A stretch of 64,000 nt of DNA from an uncultured Prevotellaceae bacterium (GCA_900316315.1 ONCK01000003.1:62001-126000), one strand, 5' to 3'; positions 35,293 through 45,274 are shown, counted from the first letter of the stretch. Made by a program: numbers and translations. The notes: generated by a model not told the origin, from the letters alone.

Positions 35293-36645
35293 ATGAACAA
35301 CATCCGTCTAGACATCAGCAAGGCTGAGAATTTCCTGCCGGCAGGAACTCTCACAGCATACGTTGACAAGGCAAAGACAGCCCTTAACGCCATTGAGACT
35401 GGCAAATGTCCTGGAAATGATTTCCTCGGCTGGATCACTCTGCCTACAGACACCACATCACAATTGCTTGACGACATCAAGGCAACTGCCAAAGTGTACC
35501 GTGAGATGTGTGAGTACATCGTAGTCGTAGGCATCGGAGGCAGCTACCTCGGCAGCCGCGCTGTCATTGAGGCTATGAGTGACAACTTCAAATGGCTTAA
35601 AAAAGACAGTAAAACTCCTGTCGTCCTCTTCGCAGGCAACAATATCGGTGAAGACTACTTGGCAGAATTGCAAGAATTGCTGAAGGGTAAGAAATTTGGT
35701 GTAATCAATATTTCCAAGAGCGGTACGACTACAGAGCCTGCGCTCGCCTTCAGATTGTTGCGCAAACAATGTGAGGATCAGCGTGGCAAAGAGGAGGCCA
35801 AGAAAGTCATTGTCTCCATTACAGATGCCCACAAGGGAGCTGCACGTGCTATGGCTACAAAGGAAGGATACAAGACTTATGTCATACCCGACAATGTAGG
35901 CGGACGCTTCAGCGTGCTCACTCCTGTCGGACTACTGCCTATCGCCTGCGCAGGCCTGGATATTGACCAGCTCATCGCAGGTGCTCGTGATATGCAGGAG
36001 GCTACTTCTGGAAAAGTCAAGGCAGAGAACAACTTAAGCCTGCAGTATGCTGCTTTGCGCAATGTCCTCTATCAGGAGCAAGGCAAGAAGATTGAAATTC
36101 TTGCCAACTATCAGCCCAAGCTGCACTTCATCGCTGAATGGTGGAAGCAGCTCTTCGGCGAGAGTGAGGGCAAGGACCACAAGGGTATCTTCCCTGCCAG
36201 CGTAGATCTCACTACGGATCTCCACTCCATGGGCCAATGGATTCAGGATGGGGAGCGCTCTATCATGGAGACTGTCATCAGCGTAGAACACGCCGACCAC
36301 GAGGTCCTCTTTCCTCATGATGATGAAAATCTGGATGGTCTTAACTTCCTCGAAGGCAAACGTGTCGACGAAGTCAATAAGATGGCTGAGCTCGGCACTC
36401 AGCTTGCCCATGTAGACGGTGGAGTACCCAACGTGCGTATCGTCGTGCCGCAGATCAGTGAGTACTATATCGGACAGCTCATCTATTTCTTTGAAAAGGC
36501 TTGCGGTATCAGCGGAAATATTTTGGGCGTCAACGCCTTTAATCAACCCGGCGTTGAGGCATACAAGAAAAATATGTTCGCCCTCCTCAACAAACCGGGA
36601 TACGAAGCCGAGTCCAAGGCTATACAAGAGAGACTTCGCAAGTAA
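35293..36645 (+). CDS. pgi: Glucose-6-phosphate isomerase
   Basis: A 450-residue glycolytic enzyme of the short bacterial form. Family motifs: [38 protein letters not shown] (substrate phosphate loop), [16 protein letters not shown] and [17 protein letters not shown]. It lies between lysS and a HAD phosphatase gene whose ATG follows the pgi stop codon directly. Confidence 0.98.
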   Translation: MNNIRLDISKAENFLPAGTLTAYVDKAKTALNAIETGKCPGNDFLGWITLPTDTTSQLLDDIKATAKVYREMCEYIVVVGIGGSYLGSRAVIEAMSDNFKWLKKDSKTPVVLFAGNNIGEDYLAELQELLKGKKFGVINISKSGTTTEPALAFRLLRKQCEDQRGKEEAKKVIVSITDAHKGAARAMATKEGYKTYVIPDNVGGRFSVLTPVGLLPIACAGLDIDQLIAGARDMQEATSGKVKAENNLSLQYAALRNVLYQEQGKKIEILANYQPKLHFIAEWWKQLFGESEGKDHKGIFPASVDLTTDLHSMGQWIQDGERSIMETVISVEHADHEVLFPHDDENLDGLNFLEGKRVDEVNKMAELGTQLAHVDGGVPNVRIVVPQISEYYIGQLIYFFEKACGISGNILGVNAFNQPGVEAYKKNMFALLNKPGYEAESKAIQERLRK

Positions 36646-37374
36646 ATGCTGACTGACAATATCCAACGTTATCTCCATAAGTACAGCTTTCAGACTATTC
36701 GCCTGAAGGCTGTGCTTTTTGATATGGACGGCGTGCTCTACAACTCCATGATTTACCACTCCAAGTCATGGGAAGAGACATCACGGCGCTATGGGTTTGA
36801 CCTCACAGCGGAGGAATCCTATCTCTATGAGGGACAGACTGGACGCCAGACCATCAATATGCTTGCCGAGCGTTGTTGGCACAGGCCTGCGACGAGTGAA
36901 GAGCAGGAAAAGATATACGCTACTAAGTGCGATATATTCAACCACTATCCAGAAGCAGAGCCGATGGCTGGTGCAGCCCAGCTGCTTCGGCAAGTGAAAA
37001 GCGACGGCTTTCAGATCGTGCTCGTCACTGGGAGTGGCCAAAAAACATTGCTCAACCGTCTGGACAGAAACTACTTTGGCATATTCCATAACGATTTGGA
37101 AATTACCAGCTATGATGTCCACAACGGCAAGCCGTCTCCTGAGCCCTATTTGAGAGGTCTTCAGAAAGCAGCAGTCAAGCCCTGGGAAGCACTGGTCGTT
37201 GAGAACGCCCCACTAGGTGTCCAAGCCGGAGTCGCTGCCCAGATATTTACTATTGCAGTTAATACTGGTCCCTTATCCGACAAAGTGTTGCATGACGCAG
37301 GAGCTGACCTTCTTTTGCCGTCTATGACTGTTCTTAGTGAACAATGGCCTGTAATACGCGACAGCCTCGCCTAG
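36646..37374 (+). CDS. HAD family hydrolase (phosphatase/phosphomutase-like)
   Basis: A 242-residue HAD protein of the beta-phosphoglucomutase-like group. Motif I is AVLFDMDGVLYNSM (about 22-35), a helical cap follows (YLYEGQTGRQTINMLAE), motif II is QIVLVTGSGQKT, and the late motif is NGKPSPEPYLRGLQKA with VVENAPLGVQAGVAAQ. The ATG abuts the pgi TAA with no spacing, so translation is probably coupled. A sugar-phosphate substrate is likely from the pgi context (inference). A terminator follows. Confidence 0.88.
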   Translation: MLTDNIQRYLHKYSFQTIRLKAVLFDMDGVLYNSMIYHSKSWEETSRRYGFDLTAEESYLYEGQTGRQTINMLAERCWHRPATSEEQEKIYATKCDIFNHYPEAEPMAGAAQLLRQVKSDGFQIVLVTGSGQKTLLNRLDRNYFGIFHNDLEITSYDVHNGKPSPEPYLRGLQKAAVKPWEALVVENAPLGVQAGVAAQIFTIAVNTGPLSDKVLHDAGADLLLPSMTVLSEQWPVIRDSLA

Positions 37375-37408
37375 TACACACTACAAAAGACTTGTCTTAT
37401 CCCATCTT

Positions 37409-37446
37409 AAGTTTGCTTTTTCTGTCCAAAAGAAAGCAAACTTTTT
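37409..37446 (+). terminator. Terminator after the pgi-HAD unit
   Basis: AAGTTTGCTTT pairs with AAAGCAAACTT around a short loop and runs into TTTTT. Confidence 0.75.
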
Positions 37447-37506
37447 CATGTCATTCTTTCCATCATCTTTTTGCCGTAAAAGGGGTTGGAAAAGGATTTT
37501 AAATGC

Positions 37507-37514
37507 TACATTTG
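37507..37514 (+). promoter_or_regulatory. Promoter -7 element of the GH36 gene
   Basis: TACATTTG followed by GCA, with a GTTG about 18 bp upstream as a possible -33. The leader would be about 57 nt. Confidence 0.55.
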
Positions 37515-37577
37515 CATACAGAATCTGCAAATAAGTACAAAACGTGCATAAATAATATCTAATATCTTTTATAGACA

Positions 37578-39764
37578 ATGAAAATCTTCTACTCCCTGCT
37601 GACTTCAGCACTCTCTCTCTTTGCCATCAGTGCAAGTGCCCAGCACTATGTACTCTCGACGCCCAAGACAAGCATCGCCGTTACAGCCAATCAGGACGGT
37701 AATGCTTACATCCAATATTATGGAGCCAAGATCGAGCAAAACGACATACAGGGGCTCTTTAATGTCAGAAGTAATTTTACTCGGCCTCTTTATCCTCAAC
37801 ATGGATACAATAACAACAAAGAGGAAGCTATTTCGGCCATCCTGCCCGACGGCAACACCTCTCTTGACCTTGCTGTCGCTTCAGCCGGGCGCTCAAGTGA
37901 TCCGACAGGCCAGCTACTCGTTGTTACACTCAAAGACAAAGTGTATCCGGTGCAGGTGAAGGTTTACTTTAAAGCCTACAACGGCACTGACATCATTTCG
38001 ACCTGGAGCGATATTACCAATCTAGGCAAGCGCGACATCAAGCTCAATCGGTATTGCTCAGCCTTTATGCCCTTACAACGCGGAGACAATTATCTAGTCC
38101 ATATGCATGGCGCCTGGGCAGCTGAAAACGAAATTGACAATACTCCGGTTCCCAATGGAGAAATCGTCTTGGCCGAGAAAGATGGTATGCGTACCGCTTG
38201 GGTTAACAATCCCTCCATTATGATGACGCTCGACGGCTCTCCCCGCGAAGAGTCAGGGCAAGTCTTTGGCGGCACACTGCTGTGGAGCGGCAACTATAAG
38301 ATACGCTGCGTCGCCTCCAACCGCCGTCTTACGGTCATTGCCGGCATCAATGAAGACAACAGCCAATATACTCTCGAGGGCGGTGAGACTTTTACCACAC
38401 CTGAGTTTGCGATGACATTTAGCAATGAAGGCAAAGGCGGTGTAAGCCGCGCATTTCACACTTGGGCTCGTAAGTATGCCTTGCAACACGGCGACCGCCT
38501 CCGGGACATCCTGCTCAACAGCTGGGAAGGGGTCTATTTTGACATCAGTCAACCTAAAATGGAGGAAATGATGGCCAATGTTCACAAACTGGGCGGCGAA
38601 CTTTTCGTAATGGATGACGGATGGTTTGGCAACAAATATCCCCGCAACAATGGCACGTCTTCTCTAGGCGATTGGACAGTGGACACCCGCAAACTGCCAG
38701 GTGGCATCAAGAGCCTCACAGAGGCAGCCAAGAGACACGGAGTCAAATTTGGTATTTGGATAGAGCCAGAGATGGCCAACATCAAGAGTGAGCTTTATGA
38801 GAAGCACCCAGACTGGATTCTTCAGGTCAAAAATCGGAAGCCTACCGTCGGACGTGGCGGCACACAGGTGCTGCTGGATCTGTGCAATCCCAAGGTGCAA
38901 GACTTTGTCTACAGTGTCACTGACAATTTAATGAAGGAAAATCCGGATATTGCCTATATCAAATGGGATTGCAACTTCTCCCTGATGGACTGGGGGTCTA
39001 CTTATCTGCCGGCAGACCGCCAGAGTGAGCTCAACGTCCGCTATCATATGGGACTTCGCAAGGTGCTGCAGCGTATCCGGACCAAATATCCTGATCTCGT
39101 GATACAGTGCTGCGCTAGCGGTGGCGGCCGTATCAGTTACGGATTTCTGCCTTGGTTTGACGAGTTCTGGTGCAGTGATAACACCGATGCTTTCCAGCGT
39201 CTTTTTATCCAGTGGGGCACCAGCCACTTCTATCCGGCCATCGCCATGGCAGCACATGTCAGCGCCAGTCCCAATCACCAAACCAAGAGGGAGACACCTT
39301 TTAAGTTCAGATTTGACGTCGCCATGCAAGGGAGACTCGGCATTGAGCTCGACCCTGCCAAGATGAGCAACCAGGAGCGGGAGTTTGCCACGCGAGCCAT
39401 TGCTTCGTACAAGGAGATACGCCCTGTCGTTCAGCTGGGTGACCTCTATCGACTAATCAGTCCGTTTGAGCACAAATGCATCTCCGCCCTGATGTATGCG
39501 AGTCCAGACAAGAGCAAGCTCGTCGTCTATGCGTACAATCTTAACTACCTCTATTACCAGGGAGTCCCAACGATTAAGCTCACAGGAGCAGACGAAAATA
39601 AGGTCTATCGCATCAAGGATCTCACTCCGTGGGATGCGAGCAAGCCTTGTCCCCTAAACGGCAAGACCGTCAGTGGCCGCGTATTGCACAATTCCGGTCT
39701 TCAGCTGGATGCGTCTCTCAACAGTCCGATGGCCAGCGTCGTGCTCGAATTAGTGGCAGAATAG
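37578..39764 (+). CDS. Alpha-galactosidase, glycoside hydrolase family 36
   Basis: A 728-residue exported enzyme (signal peptide MKIFYSLLTSALSLFAISASAQ) with the GH36 layout. There is an N-terminal beta-supersandwich, then a TIM barrel with FVMDDGWFG, KFGIWIEPEMAN, the nucleophile in YIKWDCN (about residue 463) and the acid/base Asp in CSDNTDAFQR (about 532), then a C-terminal beta domain. It releases alpha-galactose from oligosaccharides such as raffinose or galactomannan in the periplasm. The next gene, 81 bp on, is an exported isomerase-like protein, possibly in the same transcript. Confidence 0.96.
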   Translation: MKIFYSLLTSALSLFAISASAQHYVLSTPKTSIAVTANQDGNAYIQYYGAKIEQNDIQGLFNVRSNFTRPLYPQHGYNNNKEEAISAILPDGNTSLDLAVASAGRSSDPTGQLLVVTLKDKVYPVQVKVYFKAYNGTDIISTWSDITNLGKRDIKLNRYCSAFMPLQRGDNYLVHMHGAWAAENEIDNTPVPNGEIVLAEKDGMRTAWVNNPSIMMTLDGSPREESGQVFGGTLLWSGNYKIRCVASNRRLTVIAGINEDNSQYTLEGGETFTTPEFAMTFSNEGKGGVSRAFHTWARKYALQHGDRLRDILLNSWEGVYFDISQPKMEEMMANVHKLGGELFVMDDGWFGNKYPRNNGTSSLGDWTVDTRKLPGGIKSLTEAAKRHGVKFGIWIEPEMANIKSELYEKHPDWILQVKNRKPTVGRGGTQVLLDLCNPKVQDFVYSVTDNLMKENPDIAYIKWDCNFSLMDWGSTYLPADRQSELNVRYHMGLRKVLQRIRTKYPDLVIQCCASGGGRISYGFLPWFDEFWCSDNTDAFQRLFIQWGTSHFYPAIAMAAHVSASPNHQTKRETPFKFRFDVAMQGRLGIELDPAKMSNQEREFATRAIASYKEIRPVVQLGDLYRLISPFEHKCISALMYASPDKSKLVVYAYNLNYLYYQGVPTIKLTGADENKVYRIKDLTPWDASKPCPLNGKTVSGRVLHNSGLQLDASLNSPMASVVLELVAE

Positions 39765-39844
39765 TCTGTTCTTCATAGAGCAGCATGCTGCGATGACAGA
39801 TGTTTCAATGCACACAGAATTTTAACTAAAGATTTATATTACAG

Positions 39845-40780
39845 ATGAGTAAGAAATTTCTATCTCTGATTTGCAGCCTTTTGGCTTTCTGCCTTGCGTC
39901 TCCCGTCGCGGCCTCCAAGCACTCGGAGATTACGATTGGCACTATTGTCTACAAGTGGCAAGACTTGGAAAACCAATTCAAGACATTGCACGAAAATGGC
40001 TTCACGTCATGCCAGATTAATTACAATTCCGGCATGGACGAAAACTTTGCCAAGCGCGTCCGCGCAGCCAGCAAGAAGTACAAACTGCGTGTCACCACCA
40101 TCGTAGGAGTGCCGGGGCATAGCCGGTGGAACTTTATCCAAGGCCCCTCCACTATCGGTCTCGTTCCTCAGACGCCGGAGCGCCAGCAGAAGATAGAGAC
40201 TTACCACAAGATGATTGACTTGTGCAAACTGGCAGGCGTCCCTGCCATACATAGCCACTTCGGCTTCATTCCCGAAGATTGTTCCTCCGAGCAGTATAAG
40301 GATTTCATCCGAGTCATGACGGATCTCAACAAATACGCACTCTCACAAGGTGTCAAAATTTACTTTGAGACTGGCCAGGAGACTCCCATCACCCTCGTAC
40401 GCGCCCTTACGGACATCAACAAGGCCACATTTGGTGACAGCTGTGACGTACTGCAGGGCAACTGCTTCATCAATTGTGATGTGGCCAATCTCCTACTCTA
40501 CGGCAAAGCCAACCCGACAGACGCCATACGGCTCTTCGGTCCGCTGGTGAAGGAATTGCATGCCAAGGACGGAACTTATCCCAATTACAAGGACCCATAT
40601 CATCTGGGCAAGGAGAAACCCATTCCGCAAGGCGACGTAGACTTCCCCGCCATCATCAAGATTCTGAAGGACGAAGGCTTCAGTGGAGCGCTGACGATCG
40701 AGTGTGAAATGAATACTAAAAATGCAAACTATCTCGACCAGACCCGACAGTACCTCCAGAATTTGCTAGATAAGGAGTAG
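39845..40780 (+). CDS. Exported sugar phosphate isomerase/epimerase-like TIM barrel protein
   Basis: The 311-residue protein has a signal peptide (MSKKFLSLICSLLAFCLASPVAA) and a xylose-isomerase-like TIM barrel. Conserved sites: FTSCQINYNSGMDENFAKRV, VPAIHSHFGFIPED, KIYFETGQETPITL (metal-binding Glu), CFINCDVANLLLYG, VKELHAKDGTYPN and GALTIECE at the end, which give the usual Glu/Asp/His metal site. Export is unusual for isomerases but frequent in Bacteroidetes relatives acting on 3-keto or other sugars. The substrate is unknown. A strong terminator follows 32 bp after the stop. Confidence 0.88.
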   Translation: MSKKFLSLICSLLAFCLASPVAASKHSEITIGTIVYKWQDLENQFKTLHENGFTSCQINYNSGMDENFAKRVRAASKKYKLRVTTIVGVPGHSRWNFIQGPSTIGLVPQTPERQQKIETYHKMIDLCKLAGVPAIHSHFGFIPEDCSSEQYKDFIRVMTDLNKYALSQGVKIYFETGQETPITLVRALTDINKATFGDSCDVLQGNCFINCDVANLLLYGKANPTDAIRLFGPLVKELHAKDGTYPNYKDPYHLGKEKPIPQGDVDFPAIIKILKDEGFSGALTIECEMNTKNANYLDQTRQYLQNLLDKE

Positions 40781-40812
40781 TCAGCAACTCATAGAGAAAT
40801 AGTCGTATCAGA

Positions 40813-40849
40813 GAGGAGAACCATATTGCAAATGGTTCTCCTCTTTTTT
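40813..40849 (+). terminator. Intrinsic terminator after the isomerase-like gene
   Basis: GAGGAGAACCAT (40813-40824) pairs perfectly with ATGGTTCTCCTC (40832-40843), followed by six T. Confidence 0.95.
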
Positions 40850-41081
40850 GACTTTCTGATGGTCTACTCCTCATGACCGATGGACAATGGGACTGGCTCA
40901 TCCGACTTTGGTCGATTGCAACAATGTTTTATTTGACAATTCCTCATGCCGATGAAGGTGTTGCCGCCCCGAAGTTCATCCCTATAGAGGCTTGGAGGTT
41001 AATCTGCTGTCTCTTAGCGGTACCGTTTGGATAGTATCCTTAGCTGCTTCAATCCACCCTTCCGTAGGGCCTTGTAGCTCT

Positions 41082-41747
41082 CTAAAAACCGTAAGAGATT
41101 CCTATTACTGCTCCATATTGATATTTGCGCTTGGGATAAAAATCTTCAAATCTCGTGCCTTTGTATGACAGATTACGATGCATGCCATACACGTCAATTG
41201 TCGAGAATTGGTATCCAATGGTAATGTTTATATTGTCCATGCCAAACATAAGACCGCACCTCACGTCGAATGCACACCACTTTCCCTTATTGTTAGAGAC
41301 TCCGTCATGATATAGCACCACGCCGTTGGGGCTCAACAATATCAATATCCGCCTTTGCGTTCGGGATATTGAGCATCACTCCCGGATTGGCATATAGGCC
41401 AAACTTGCAGTATCTTATGCCGAATAGCTTGGGTGTGGTAAGCATGACGTTTGGCCTGAGATAAAAATTGCTCACCTTCCTGTAATCATCACTGAAACAC
41501 CAGTTTTGTCCATGAGGAAAATGCTCCGTAAATGTTTTCCAATAGCCTAGTGACACGCCTGCACTCAAGGAGTGCAACAAATTAAATCGATAGCCGGATT
41601 CCAAGCTGTACGTATCGTCGGAGGTCAATGCCATCTCAACTGCTACGTTGTTTCGCTTTATCTGTTTCCCTTTGTCTTCGGCGTACATAGTACAGCAAAG
41701 CAAAGACAAAGAAATGAGCCACACTTTCGTATCTCCCTCTTTTTCAT
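41082..41747 (-). pseudogene. Outer-membrane beta-barrel protein gene broken by frameshifts
   Basis: Two overlapping minus-strand frames belong to one protein of about 215 residues. The upstream frame (to 41305) gives MWLISLSLLCCTMYAEDKGK and barrel-like strands such as SLSAGVSLGYWK and VMLTTPKLFGIRY. The downstream frame (41082-41345) continues with GKWCAFDVRCGLMFGMDN and ends YGAVIGISYGF, a typical barrel C-terminus with final Phe. Removing one base from the GGGG run at 41328-41331 would join them. In addition, the natural ATG at 41747 (MKKREIRK) is one base out of frame with the signal peptide. Two separate shifts argue for true decay rather than a single read error. Confidence 0.75.
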
Positions 41748-41783
41748 GGAAAGCCCCCTCTGATAGCGAAAAATATCGAGCGA

Positions 41784-42338
41784 CTAGTCCATCGAGTCCT
41801 CACCGTCTACATCCATGATGTTGTCTTTCTGAATAGAGAGGGTCCCGTCGGATGCGATAATCACCACGAGGGGAATATACGAGTCGCTCTGCGGGAGGGC
41901 TATACTTGTAGCGAAATGCAAGCCTTCAGGCTGGGCGCTGTCAAAGACCATCCCTTCCAGCAATCCGTTGCGGCGGAAGTTGTGATCAAGATAACTGGTG
42001 AAGTCTGACTTCGTAAATTGCTTGTCAAAAAACGTTTGGCCGTCTCTCACAATGGTCAGCCGGATTGTGTTATCCATATATTTGCTACCCGTCTCGCTAT
42101 CCGTGATTTTGTCCAAATGCGGATCCGGCATTCGATTGACGGTATACGTATAGAGGGCGCCGCGCCATGTCGTCGTATCGGTGACCTCAGACTTCTCCAT
42201 CTGTATGATGCCCTGCTTGACGGTCTCGTCAGCTGTCAAGGTGGAGTCTGCGTCGTCAGCTGTTGTGGCCGTCTTATGACCGCAAGAGATTGGCAGGATA
42301 GTTGTTACGACAAGTGCGATGGCAAATAGTTTTTTCAT
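41784..42338 (-). CDS. Lipoprotein, DUF4738-like
   Basis: A 184-residue protein with a lipoprotein signal (MKKLFAIALVVTTILPISC, cysteine at 19), a linker rich in Thr, Ala and Asp, and a compact beta-rich domain (YTYTVNRMPDPHLDKITDSE, MDNTIRLTIVRDGQTFFDKQ, YIPLVVIIASDGTLSIQ). This resembles the Bacteroidetes DUF4738 lipoproteins of unknown function, from memory only. The frame is open upstream to 42530, but the TAACTTTG promoter at 42382-42375 and the signal peptide fix the start at 42338. Confidence 0.78.
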   Translation of the reverse strand: MKKLFAIALVVTTILPISCGHKTATTADDADSTLTADETVKQGIIQMEKSEVTDTTTWRGALYTYTVNRMPDPHLDKITDSETGSKYMDNTIRLTIVRDGQTFFDKQFTKSDFTSYLDHNFRRNGLLEGMVFDSAQPEGLHFATSIALPQSDSYIPLVVIIASDGTLSIQKDNIMDVDGEDSMD

Positions 42339-42374
42339 GGCTTTTGTGCGTTGTAAAATGCGATATTTTGCATA

Positions 42375-42382
42375 CAAAGTTA
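42375..42382 (-). promoter_or_regulatory. Promoter -7 element of the DUF4738-like gene
   Basis: Minus strand TAACTTTG, 36 bp before the ATG at 42338. Confidence 0.55.
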
Positions 42383-42629
42383 GTCTAAAAGGAAAGAGTA
42401 CAGAAGGATTTGTCGGGAAAAAAGCCCTCTTTCTGCATTTTTTGACCCGCAGCAAGCCAGTTCTATTCTGAAGCCACAAGCCTAACAGGAAATACGAAGT
42501 CAGACTTATAGTGTTGTAAAAGAAGCACACACAGTCTCCTACCCTTCTGTTTTGCTAAGCAAAGGCGGCGATAACGAGAAGCTGAGGGGGCGTCGCCAGC
42601 AGGACTTTCTCTCGAGCATGACAGGGCAC

Positions 42630-43748
42630 TTAGGGCTTCGCTGGCACGTACACCGAGGACCAGTTGCGTTCGGGTGACCAGAAGTAGGGCACAGCCTCGT
42701 ACTCTCCCGCCACGGCTCCTTGTGCATCGTAGCACTGAGAGGAGAGAACGAGCGTATGGCGGTCCTTGTCAAACCGGCTGGAGATCTTGTCTCCAGTGTT
42801 GATAGAGAGCTGCGGCGACATGTTTTGCAGGCTAAAGACCAACGCTCCCCGCTGCAGCGCCATCTGGTCTGGATGTCGCGGTGTGATGATCCGCAGTATC
42901 GGCGTGCGAAAATCCAGCGTGATCGAGTTGTCCTTTTGCCACACGCTGTCGATGACCAGAAAGCCCTTTTCTATCTTAGGAACAATCGGCTGTCCGTTGA
43001 CATACACCTTGTACTTCATCTTTTCCATGCCTCCCGCCGCGGGAATTGTCTGTCCCTCTATCCAGGCCGGCACTCGTATATGTACTGTCAGGTGCTGGCT
43101 ATCGGCAGGCATCTTGAGCACCAGCATCATCCGGTTGTACCAGGGCATACTCCCTAGCAGGCTGAGGTGGAGGTCGAGGCCGGAGGACTTGATGTGGGCC
43201 TCGCTGCGAACATGCAGATTGACGTATAGATTGTCCCGGTCAAATGCATATATGAGGTCGCGCACGCGGCCAATCATCTCGCATGCCTGACGCCTGACAG
43301 CACTTTGTCCAGAGGTGTAGACTGCACCCGCAAGCTCATTGTAGAGCGTGCGCTCCAGGGCATCGCCGTATCGGCCGTCGCGTGTCTTAAGGAAAAGCTG
43401 CTCACTGAGCTGAGCCAGATGGAAAGCCGACGCCTCCCGCGTCTCAAGCCCATCCTGTCCTATCAGGGCGCCCGTCAGTTCGGTCTGAGACCATAGCGCA
43501 TCCCACTCCTGCACGCAGCGACTTAGCCTGCTCTTTGACCATGATGGATTGCTTCTCCTCTCCCTTTTCAGGTCAGGATACTGCTGCTTGACAGCCCCTG
43601 TCAGATTGTTCCAAAAGAAGTCTGCAAGCTCCACGCTGTCCCCCTCCACATACTGCAAATGCTGTCCATCCGTCCTGGCCGTCACTGTCGTCATCGCAGC
43701 CACCAGGAGAGCCATCACCATCGTTAGTCTTAGTGATTTCATCTCCAT
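42630..43748 (-). CDS. GH127-like (DUF1680) protein, shortened, exported
   Basis: A 372-residue exported protein (signal peptide SLRLTMVMALLVAAMTTVTA). Its middle and C-terminal parts match the beta-L-arabinofuranosidase family GH127: DALERTLYNELAGAVYTSGQ, YAFDRDNLYVNLHVRSEA, LTVHIRVPAWIEGQ, YKVYVNGQPI and KDNSITLDFRTPILRIITPR. Family members usually have 600-800 residues, so most of the N-terminal alpha/alpha barrel is missing or replaced. In the zinc/nucleophile region, where GH127 normally has adjacent cysteines, only one Cys is seen (RRQACEMIGRVRD). It may be catalytically dead or altered. The gene start overlaps the stop of the AlkD-like gene. Confidence 0.72.
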   Translation of the reverse strand: MEMKSLRLTMVMALLVAAMTTVTARTDGQHLQYVEGDSVELADFFWNNLTGAVKQQYPDLKRERRSNPSWSKSRLSRCVQEWDALWSQTELTGALIGQDGLETREASAFHLAQLSEQLFLKTRDGRYGDALERTLYNELAGAVYTSGQSAVRRQACEMIGRVRDLIYAFDRDNLYVNLHVRSEAHIKSSGLDLHLSLLGSMPWYNRMMLVLKMPADSQHLTVHIRVPAWIEGQTIPAAGGMEKMKYKVYVNGQPIVPKIEKGFLVIDSVWQKDNSITLDFRTPILRIITPRHPDQMALQRGALVFSLQNMSPQLSINTGDKISSRFDKDRHTLVLSSQCYDAQGAVAGEYEAVPYFWSPERNWSSVYVPAKP

Positions 43749-44482
43749 ATCTGTCTGTCGTCATGCACAGGTCTATGACCAGTTTGCTGATGCTCATATC
43801 GCAATCGCTGGAGCATCATGCGGTCGGGTATAAGCAGGCGGTTGCAGCGCTCGATACGAGTCACAATGAGTTCAAAGAGGCGATCGTCTCCCCCTAGCCG
43901 TTCCAGACTGATACAGGTCTTGCGTGGGAAGGCTAAGAAGCTCACCTGATAGGCCCACGCCAGCGCATCCTCGCTCTCCGGTCCCACAGGCCGTACATGG
44001 GAGAGCGTCTCCAGCGTGTCCGCTATACTATCGATGTTGACAAAGTAGTCCAGTATCATCACGAGGGCAAACCGTTGCTGCAGGTCAGTCGGGCCTGCGA
44101 GATAGGGCGCAAGAAACCTGTGCATCATCTCGGGGTGATTGAGGGCGCGATGAGCTGACAGGCAAATGGCATCGCAGAGCTGTCGGCTGTCTATCTCGGG
44201 GACATAGTCCGCAAGGCGACGGAGAAAGTCCGAGTCGTTCATCGTCGTATTGTCCAATATATTCACTGCCAATACCACATCCTCATACCGTCCGCGGCCC
44301 ATCAGATCAGTCACTACCTTCTCCCAGTCCGCTTGTCGCGCCAGCGTCCTCGCCACCTCTGCGAGCGTACCGAGAGGGATACCCACCAACGGGCGGGCTT
44401 CGCGCGGATAGTGCTGTAGCATTCTGGACAGATAGCCGGCGTCCCTCAGTTTCTCCATTTCAGCAAAAATCTGTGCTTTCAT
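43739..44482 (-). CDS. DNA alkylation repair protein (AlkD-like)
   Basis: A 247-residue, all-helical protein matching the DNA alkylation repair (AlkD/AlkC HEAT-like) family: [37 protein letters not shown], repeat helices around [20 protein letters not shown], and [16 protein letters not shown]. These proteins excise positively charged alkylated bases. The start at 44482 is chosen because the TAACTTTG promoter lies directly before it. An in-frame start at 44515 would be upstream of transcription. The stop overlaps the next gene (ATGGAGATGA), so the two are coupled although unrelated in role. Confidence 0.78.
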   Translation of the reverse strand: MKAQIFAEMEKLRDAGYLSRMLQHYPREARPLVGIPLGTLAEVARTLARQADWEKVVTDLMGRGRYEDVVLAVNILDNTTMNDSDFLRRLADYVPEIDSRQLCDAICLSAHRALNHPEMMHRFLAPYLAGPTDLQQRFALVMILDYFVNIDSIADTLETLSHVRPVGPESEDALAWAYQVSFLAFPRKTCISLERLGGDDRLFELIVTRIERCNRLLIPDRMMLQRLRYEHQQTGHRPVHDDRQIWR

Positions 44483-44490
44483 ACTTGTTG

Positions 44491-44498
44491 CAAAGTTA
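44491..44498 (-). promoter_or_regulatory. Promoter -7 element of the AlkD-like gene, very short leader
   Basis: Minus strand TAACTTTG ends 8 bp before the ATG at 44482. The transcript would have only a few leader nucleotides. Confidence 0.6.
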
Positions 44499-44581
44499 GT
44501 AAAAACACCCAACAAACCGCAATTTTTTACTCATGCAAAAAAAATATCTCTTTTTTTCCTTCACGCCTGCCACGAAAACAC

Positions 44582-44589
44582 TACATTTG
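44582..44589 (+). promoter_or_regulatory. Promoter -7 element of rubrerythrin
   Basis: TACATTTG, about 58 bp before the ATG at 44648. It is divergent from the AlkD-like promoter. Confidence 0.5.
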
Positions 44590-44647
44590 TGTCCAAATCT
44601 CTGCAAATTGGGAACGGAGATTATATAAAATCAAAAAGACAGAAGTA

Positions 44648-45202
44648 ATGAAAAAGAAATTTGTTTGCGCCGTATGCGGATACGTATACGAAGGCGACGC
44701 AGCCCCTGAGAAGTGCCCCATCTGCGGCGCACCGGCATCCAAGTTCAATGAGTTTAAGGAAGATGAGCCCATCCACTTTGCCACAGAGCACAAGATTGGT
44801 ATCACAGAGGGCATCGACCCCGAAATACTCCAGGGCCTTCAGGCTCACGCCCAGAGTGAGTGTGGTGAAGTCGGAATGTATCTCGCCATGGCAAGACAAG
44901 CCGACCGCGAAGGCTATCCAGAGATAGCCGAGGCCTTCAAGCGCTACGCCTACGAGGAAGCCGATCATGCCTCCCGATTTATCGAAATGCTGGGCGAAGT
45001 CGTAAGTGATACCAAGACCAATCTGGCCAACCGTATCGCTGCAGAAGCCGGCGCTTGTGCCGACAAAAACCGTATCGCCCTGCTTGCCAAGAAGGACAAT
45101 CTGGACGCTATCCATGACAGCGTCCACGAAATGGCCAAGGACGAGGCCCGCCACTGCCGTGGATTCCAAGGCCTCTACGAGCGATTTTTTGATAAAAAGT
45201 AA
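44648..45202 (+). CDS. Rubrerythrin with N-terminal rubredoxin domain (NADH peroxidase type)
   Basis: A 184-residue protein with a rubredoxin-like Fe(Cys)4 site first (C7, C10, C23, C26 in [12 protein letters not shown] and CPICGAP) and a ferritin-like diiron domain after it. Diiron ligands are in [33 protein letters not shown] and [13 protein letters not shown]. This is the reverse-order rubrerythrin that reduces hydrogen peroxide in anaerobes. It is a single gene with its own promoter and terminator. Confidence 0.95.
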   Translation: MKKKFVCAVCGYVYEGDAAPEKCPICGAPASKFNEFKEDEPIHFATEHKIGITEGIDPEILQGLQAHAQSECGEVGMYLAMARQADREGYPEIAEAFKRYAYEEADHASRFIEMLGEVVSDTKTNLANRIAAEAGACADKNRIALLAKKDNLDAIHDSVHEMAKDEARHCRGFQGLYERFFDKK

Positions 45203-45237
45203 GGCTTATAGGAGAAACAAATTTATCGACTGATTAA

Positions 45238-45274
45238 GGACGGAAGCACAGCAATGACCGCTTCCGTCCTTTTT
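45238..45274 (+). terminator. Intrinsic terminator after rubrerythrin
   Basis: GGACGGAAGC pairs perfectly with GCTTCCGTCC across a 12-nt loop and is followed by TTTTT. Confidence 0.95.

Noticed and set aside
42339-42530. Upstream extension of the DUF4738-like lipoprotein.
   Set aside because: It would bury the lipoprotein signal peptide and lies upstream of the TAACTTTG promoter element.
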